From positions 1,612,001 to 1,676,000 of the forward strand of contig PZJY01000003.1 in assembly GCA_031472005.1 (NCBI GenBank): a DNA stretch of 64,000 nt, written 5' to 3'. This document shows, in pieces, positions 59,129 to 64,000 of the stretch. The notes under the pieces are model-generated. The model ran no database searches and was not told where the DNA came from. It worked only from the letters and a program-made list of their open reading frames with translations. How positions within the stretch are numbered: the stretch's first letter is position 1; every line of letters starts with the position of its first letter. Source of the DNA: Tetracladium setigerum. Taxonomy: Eukaryota > Ascomycota > Leotiomycetes > Helotiales. Both the position numbers and the translations under genes were made by a program.

Positions 59129-59874
59129 TCACCGAATCTTCTTCCCATTTGCATTCCCAGGATTTTTCTGCTCTTCCCACTTTTCCCAACCAGCTTGGCA
59201 CAGATCTTCCCCCACAACCAAATCGCGCATCCTGAAGAGCCGCACTATTGGAAGTTCGAGAATCCAACCCAAAACCCCATACTGCCTAAGGACCGTTGTG
59301 AACAAAAACCATCCGATTGCGCATATGGCTCCAGCAAGACATCCCACCAGTACCTGGTTGGGGGTATGATAGTTCAAATACAACCTGCTCCAAGCCACCA
59401 GTCCAGCACAGAACAACGCCAGCGCTGACAATGCCACTCTTGAACCCATGGACAATGGTGTATGTGATGCCGTAGCTGGTTTTGGTACATGTCTGAATAG
59501 GAGGAAGAACGTCAGACTCAACGAGAAGAATGAGACGAATTGCGCGTGTGACGAAGGCATCCCATATCCCTTCCCGTGCATCTGCGGAGGCCTCTCTTGC
59601 TTCAAGAGCCGTTTCAAACTGAAGTTCATGGCTTCGCAGGCCATTTGTCCACCGAACATGGAGAGGATCTCGACTTCGCGGGTGGACCATATTAATGTGG
59701 CATATATAACGCAGAGAGCTTGGGGCACGAGTGCCAGATAGGCACAGGCGTACGATATGGGGTCATTGGGATCCTAAGAAGATCAGTCAGAGACAGATTA
59801 CGTAGAAATGCGAGTATACAAACATAATGAACGTGAGTGAGCGAAAGAGACGCCAGTGCATCTTGTGCCGCCAT
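59129..59874 (-). CDS. CAX4: Dolichyl-diphosphatase (PAP2 family)
   Basis: Two exons (59874-59824, 59773-59129) with a 50-nt intron give 231 residues, the usual size. All three PAP2 phosphatase motifs are present: KRLLKQERP (K-x6-RP), PSSHAQF (PSGH type) and SRLYLNYHTPNQV (SR-x5-H). About four membrane helices surround them. The opening THVHYDPNDPISYACAYLAL is typical of yeast Cax4/Cwh8. The enzyme removes a phosphate from dolichyl diphosphate on the ER lumenal side, recycling the lipid carrier for N-glycosylation. The start at 59874 (MAAQDAL) is the first ATG of the conserved frame. All catalytic residues are present. Confidence 0.92.
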
Positions 59875-60432
59875 GATTGAAAACGGTTGAAGGGAAGTAA
59901 GCGCCAAGAATCAGCACTCAAATTGCTCTTATATTCAGAGCGACAAGGTTACGTGGTGGGTAGAGGGCGTGTTCATAACTTCGTTGCTGCAAAAAGATGA
60001 GGCTGCGTCAAGAATGCAAGAGGTTGCTGTTATTCAGGGAGATAGATGAATTTGGGAGCCTTGCATTTTGCTGGCATAAAAGCGGCGGCACGTGAATAGA
60101 TAAAGCGGATATCCAAAATATGTTCTGTTCGTCTTCGCCTTCGAGTCAAACGGCGAATTGATAATCGTTGGCCTTGGCGCAGACTTCCCTACGGCAGGCG
60201 CCTCCTCCGCTAGGACGGAACCTTGACGATATATATCCTGACTCCTCGCCACATTCCCCTGCCTTCATTTCACTTCTATTTTTTAACTCTCTTCAGTCAC
60301 TTCACTTCACTTTACGAATATCCATGCATACCATCCTTCCGTCTTGGACACTGCTCTACACATGAACTCCCTTTCATCTGCGGTCTGCGACGAGATATTC
60401 CTCTCCAGGATAGACCGGTGACATCGTGCAAA
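59875..60432. other. Divergent promoter region
   Basis: Lies between the CAX4-like gene (minus) and the ubiquitin-ligase gene (plus). Both promoters are expected here; no defined element was recognised. Confidence 0.45.
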
Positions 60433-62331
60433 ATGGAGGACGAGCGCCAGGAAGAGATGGACTGTATAGCAGCCATATTCCCCGAAATTCAGTTTGATCT
60501 TCGAGATCCCTTTACCGCCTCGATTGAGCTTCCAGTCAACCCACAAACACCGGTCAAGGTCGTCTTCCCAGCCTCCATCGACAATACCCCTCCTACCCCG
60601 CTACAAAATATTCCAAATGCGGAATCACATAATCTATCGCATCTACCCTCCGTCCAGCTGCGTATATCTCTCCCCGAAGGATATCCGGCAGAAAAGCCGG
60701 CAAAATTCGAGCTGTCTACGACCCCGTCATGGATCTCGCAAAAGCAACTTGACAACCTGGAGGCTACAGGAGAGGAGATGTGGGAGGAGGCAGGTCGAAG
60801 CTTAGTGGTATACCAGTTTATCGACTCTTTGCAGCAAGCTGCTGAAAATGCGTTCGGTTTTGCAGAAAGTGGCCAAGTGCTGGAGGTTTCTCAAGACTTG
60901 AAAATCGCCTTGCTGGATTACGACATTAAGGCATGCCAATCGGCATTTGACAAGGAGACTTTTGACTGCGGTATCTGTCTCGGTAAGAGTTTCTGTGAGA
61001 ATTGGAAGACCATCTACTGACTTATATTAGATCCTAAGAAAGGCAGTGTTTGCCACAAGATGACCGACTGCGAGCATGTATTTTGCGTTTCGTGCCTACA
61101 GGACTTCTATAACAATGCCATTACAGAGGGAGATTTAATTTCTGTGCGCTGTCTTGCGCCGGAGTGCGCGAAGAAACGGGCAGCAGCATCAGGAAAGAAG
61201 AAGCCAAAAGTCCAGCTTGGTGCTAGCGAGCTTCTACAAATTCCACTGGAACACGATATGGTCACTCGATACGTGAAGCTTCGGCACAAGGCAGAGTTGG
61301 AATCTGACAAGAATACCATTTACTGCCCGAGAAAGTGGTGTCAAGGCGCTGCTCGAAGCAAGAAACATAGGAAGCCAAATGGACTTGAGGATACCGAGTC
61401 TGAAGATGAGTCCGAAAACGAAGGCCCCAAGAAGCCAGAGAAATTTCGAGCAGGAAAAGATCTACTTTCGATATGTGAAGACTGCACCTTCGCTTTTTGC
61501 AGCAGATGCTACCAAGGATGGCATGGAGAATTTCAAATCTGCGTACCTCAAACCATCACCGGCGAAATGACAGAAGAGGATAAGGCGTCTCTCGCCTACC
61601 TTCAGCAACATTCGACCCCCTGCCCAACTTGCGACTCGAGAGCACAGAAGACTCATGGATGCAATCACATGATTTGCTTCAAATGCAATTCCCATTTCTG
61701 TTATTTATGCTCATCTTGGCTCGATGTCGCTAACCCATACAAACATTATAACAATGAAGGGACGTATTGCTACATGCGATTATGGGAGCTGGAAGAAGGA
61801 GATGGGGATGCGGCGGACCGCATTGGAGACCGTGAAGCTAGAGAGCGAGCTATGAGAGCAGTAGAAGTAGGCGTCGAACAGGAAGAGGAACCGGCCGAAG
61901 CTGCGGAGCCGGTTGTTGTACAAGTACCCGTGGCCGTGGAGGCACCCGTACCCGAACCACAACTAGCGATTGTCCAACCAGCACTCCAACGGGAAGGACC
62001 GCTCGTCCTGCGAATTAACCAACTTCCTCCACGGCCCATACCAGTTCCAGTAGCTGCCCCTGATCCACCGCAGCAAGTTCGACGAAACCGCCGTCCTCAA
62101 CAACAAAATCCCTTCCAACAGCGTCACAATCCCAACAACCAACAACGTCGCGTAAACCCAAATCAAGCTCAAGCCCAACAGCCTGGAATCATGCCCGAGG
62201 AAAACGAGGAGAGACAGAGAGCTTGGGTACAGATGTTTGTGCAAATGGCGTTGAATGACGAGGAAGATTTGGTGGAGTGGGATGACGAGGATGAGGATCA
62301 TGGGCGATGGGAAATACCCGTCGGTCATTAA
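60433..62331 (+). CDS. RWD-RING-IBR-RING (RBR) E3 ubiquitin ligase, ITT1-like
   Basis: Two exons (60433-60982, 61031-62331) with a 48-nt intron inside RING1 give 616 residues. The N-terminal RWD domain (about 1-160) begins ERQEEMDCIAAIFPE and contains the loop SLPEGYPAEKPAKF. RING1 starts CGICLDPKKGS and continues CEHVFCVSCLQDFY. The IBR part has YCPRKWCQG and CEDCTFAFCSRC. RING2 is CPTCDSRAQKTHGCNHM...FCYLC, whose GCNHM cysteine is the expected ubiquitin-thioester site. The C-terminal third is Pro/Gln/Arg-rich and ends acidic. The RWD-RBR order is that of yeast Itt1 and human RNF14. It should transfer ubiquitin by the RING-HECT hybrid mechanism; the substrate is unknown. Confidence 0.92.
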
Positions 62332-62753
62332 ATTATAGAGGGGAGAAAATGCCCACGTATATCGGAGGCGGTTTATGCCAAAAGGAGAAGATAAGCGTGT
62401 CAATAGTTGCACATTAATTAAAGTTACATAGCGAGGCGTTCATGTTGGATTTTGGAGGGAAGGTCTGGAATGACCTTGGAGTTGGTCGTCTTTTTGACGA
62501 AGATGCGCTCATAATAGCCGGTCCGATCTCCCGTGAATTTTCTTGTGAAGCGAAACGTCAGAAAATAAAAACAGCTTACAGGTGGCCGGACCGGCCATTA
62601 GATGCGAAAGAGAACGGCAAACATTCTTGACGTCACAATTGATCATCAGGTTACTCCAAACAAAAATAAGTGACACTTATTATAACTGCAAATATCCATC
62701 CATTCATGACTTCGCTACCTCTATATTTCTATAATGTGGATAGATGGTGATCT
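62332..62753. other. Convergent intergenic region
   Basis: 3' flanks of the ligase and permease genes. No further feature seen. Confidence 0.5.
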
Positions 62754-64000
62754 CTAACTCTGCCACCTCTTCCAAAACATCCACCCATGCCCCACACTCC
62801 CACTCCTCTCCCTACCACCTCTGCCATCCCTTCCCCTAACTCGCCACCAATAAACTGGCACTCCAGCTGCAATAAATGCAAGTACCACTAGCGTTTGAAG
62901 CGGCTCCGCAAACACAGCTCTACTCAGTAGGAACAAACTCACGCAGCAGAATATTATGGGTGTAGTGATCCATGTCTTGTAGGGCCGCTCAAGATTTGGT
63001 TCACGCACGCGGAGGACGATCAGGCCGAGAACGGTGAAGAAGTAGAAGGTATAGCCCGCGACGCCGTAGAAAGTGACGAGCGTGCTGAATTCGCCGGTCA
63101 GAATGTAGAGACTAGTGAGAGCGGAGTTGAGAATCATGGCGTTGATGGGTGTGTAGAAGAGGCCGGTTTCTGAGTCGCCGAAGAGACGAGATAGGAGTTT
63201 GGAGAAGGCATTGCGGGTTTGGAGAGTGTTGATGTTGGCATTCTCGTCTGAAGTGCCAAACCCAATTTTGCCGAAGAGGGAAGGGAGGTAGCCTTCTTTC
63301 CCAGCGACGTAGACGAGACGGCCAGAAGTGAAGGTTGTGGCGTTCAAGGCGCCAAAACAGGAAGCGGAGACGATGAGTGCAAGGAGGAGGGAACCGATTG
63401 GGCCGAACACTTTGGAGCCGAACTGAACAGCAACTGTGTTGGTGCTGTTGATGGTTTGGAGGGGTAGGACAAAGAAGTAGGACACGTTTGCGAGTAGGTA
63501 GGAGAGGATTACGAGCGGCATTGCAGTGTGGATTACGCGGGGAAGATCGCGGGAGGGGTTGCGAAATTCGCCTACCACGTAATTGGTCTTTTAGGATGTT
63601 AGTTTGTGTTCCAAGATAAGAGAGGAATACAGTAGGAAGTGACAGAGGTGATGGGGGAGTGAGAAAGGGAGATTAAGCGAAAGGTGTGAGGGTGAAGATG
63701 GAAGGAAGAGGCGAGAAGGGGACATACATTATCCCAGCCATCAAAGGCCCATAATCCAGCATATAATGCGACCGCCCAAGAACTCGCACTTTGACTTGTC
63801 CCATCAAACCAGCCTTTGGTTTTCCAATCCTGGTTCGCTTCCCCTGTCGTACTGAATCCGGTTGCCGCAACCACAATGCCAATTACAGTGACACCTAAAA
63901 GTGCCACAAACTTGAAAAACATAAACATATCTCCCAATCTTGTCCCCAATCTTGTAGATATGCAGTTGAGAAACGTGACCGAGAAAAGTCCTATCAAAGC
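62754..64000 (-). CDS. Amino-acid permease, LAT/methionine-permease type (5' end outside window)
   Basis: Two visible exons (beyond the window to 63728, and 63587-62754), separated by a 140-nt phase-0 intron with a GTATGT donor, encode the C-terminal 370 residues or so. The product has about eight visible membrane helices. Landmarks of the APC superfamily L-type group are ALYAGLWAFDGWDN, then NYVVGEFRNPSRDLPRVI across the splice. SCFGALNATTFTSGRLVYVA and GKEGYLPSLFGKIG follow. It resembles fungal low-affinity methionine permeases (MUP3-like). It probably imports neutral amino acids at the plasma membrane. The start and first helices lie past position 64000. Confidence 0.88.

Noticed and set aside
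1..64000. Transposons, retroelements, CRISPR arrays or viral genes
   Set aside because: No transposase, reverse transcriptase, integrase or capsid-like frame and no regularly spaced repeats were seen; repeat blocks lack terminal repeats.

Overview
The window reads as nuclear DNA of a filamentous ascomycete (Pezizomycotina; Leotiomycetes is my guess from gene content, low confidence). The evidence is short spliceosomal introns (about 45-165 nt, GTRNGT donors, CTAAY/CTGAC branch sites, YAG acceptors), a tRNA-Gly with an intron after position 37, Zn2Cys6 regulators, HET and 2EXR domains, GPI-type and single-pass surface proteins, and fungal core genes such as MED6, a GYP7-type RabGAP and a dolichyl-diphosphatase. 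Genes are monocistronic on both strands; no operon, CRISPR array, phage or intact transposon was seen.

Layout. 1-8 kb is gene-poor: tRNA-Gly, a decayed membrane/HET-like gene, a coiled-coil protein, an ankyrin relic beside CTGAG-rich repeats, and a doubtful small gene. 8.5-18 kb carries a giant GHKL-ATPase/HELAH protein, an MMTAG2-like protein with an RS tail, and a multi-pass membrane protein. 18.4-29.1 kb holds four consecutive cell-surface genes: a Cys-rich single-pass protein, two pepsin-fold receptor-like proteins without intact catalytic motifs, and a large repeat-bearing GPI-type protein between those two. 30.4-42.4 kb has an epoxide hydrolase, a Zn2Cys6 protein, a TBC RabGAP and a full-length ABCA transporter. 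44.2-54.7 kb has a HET-domain gene, MED6, a zinc-type alcohol dehydrogenase/quinone reductase, a second Zn2Cys6 regulator and an AIF-like FAD oxidoreductase. 55.3-64 kb has two 2EXR-domain genes, a dolichyl-diphosphatase, an RWD-RBR ubiquitin ligase and a partial amino-acid permease.

The gene models were assembled by hand, joining exons by splice signals and reading-frame continuity. In ten genes the exons only join if one base is added inside or beside a short G/C run (13 places). After adding one base at each place, every exon phase closes exactly. I read this as systematic homopolymer undercalling in the assembly rather than mass pseudogenization, so those ten genes are annotated as intact and the positions are listed. 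The HET-like relic at 2.8-4.4 kb is different: it has disruptions of other kinds and looks truly decayed.
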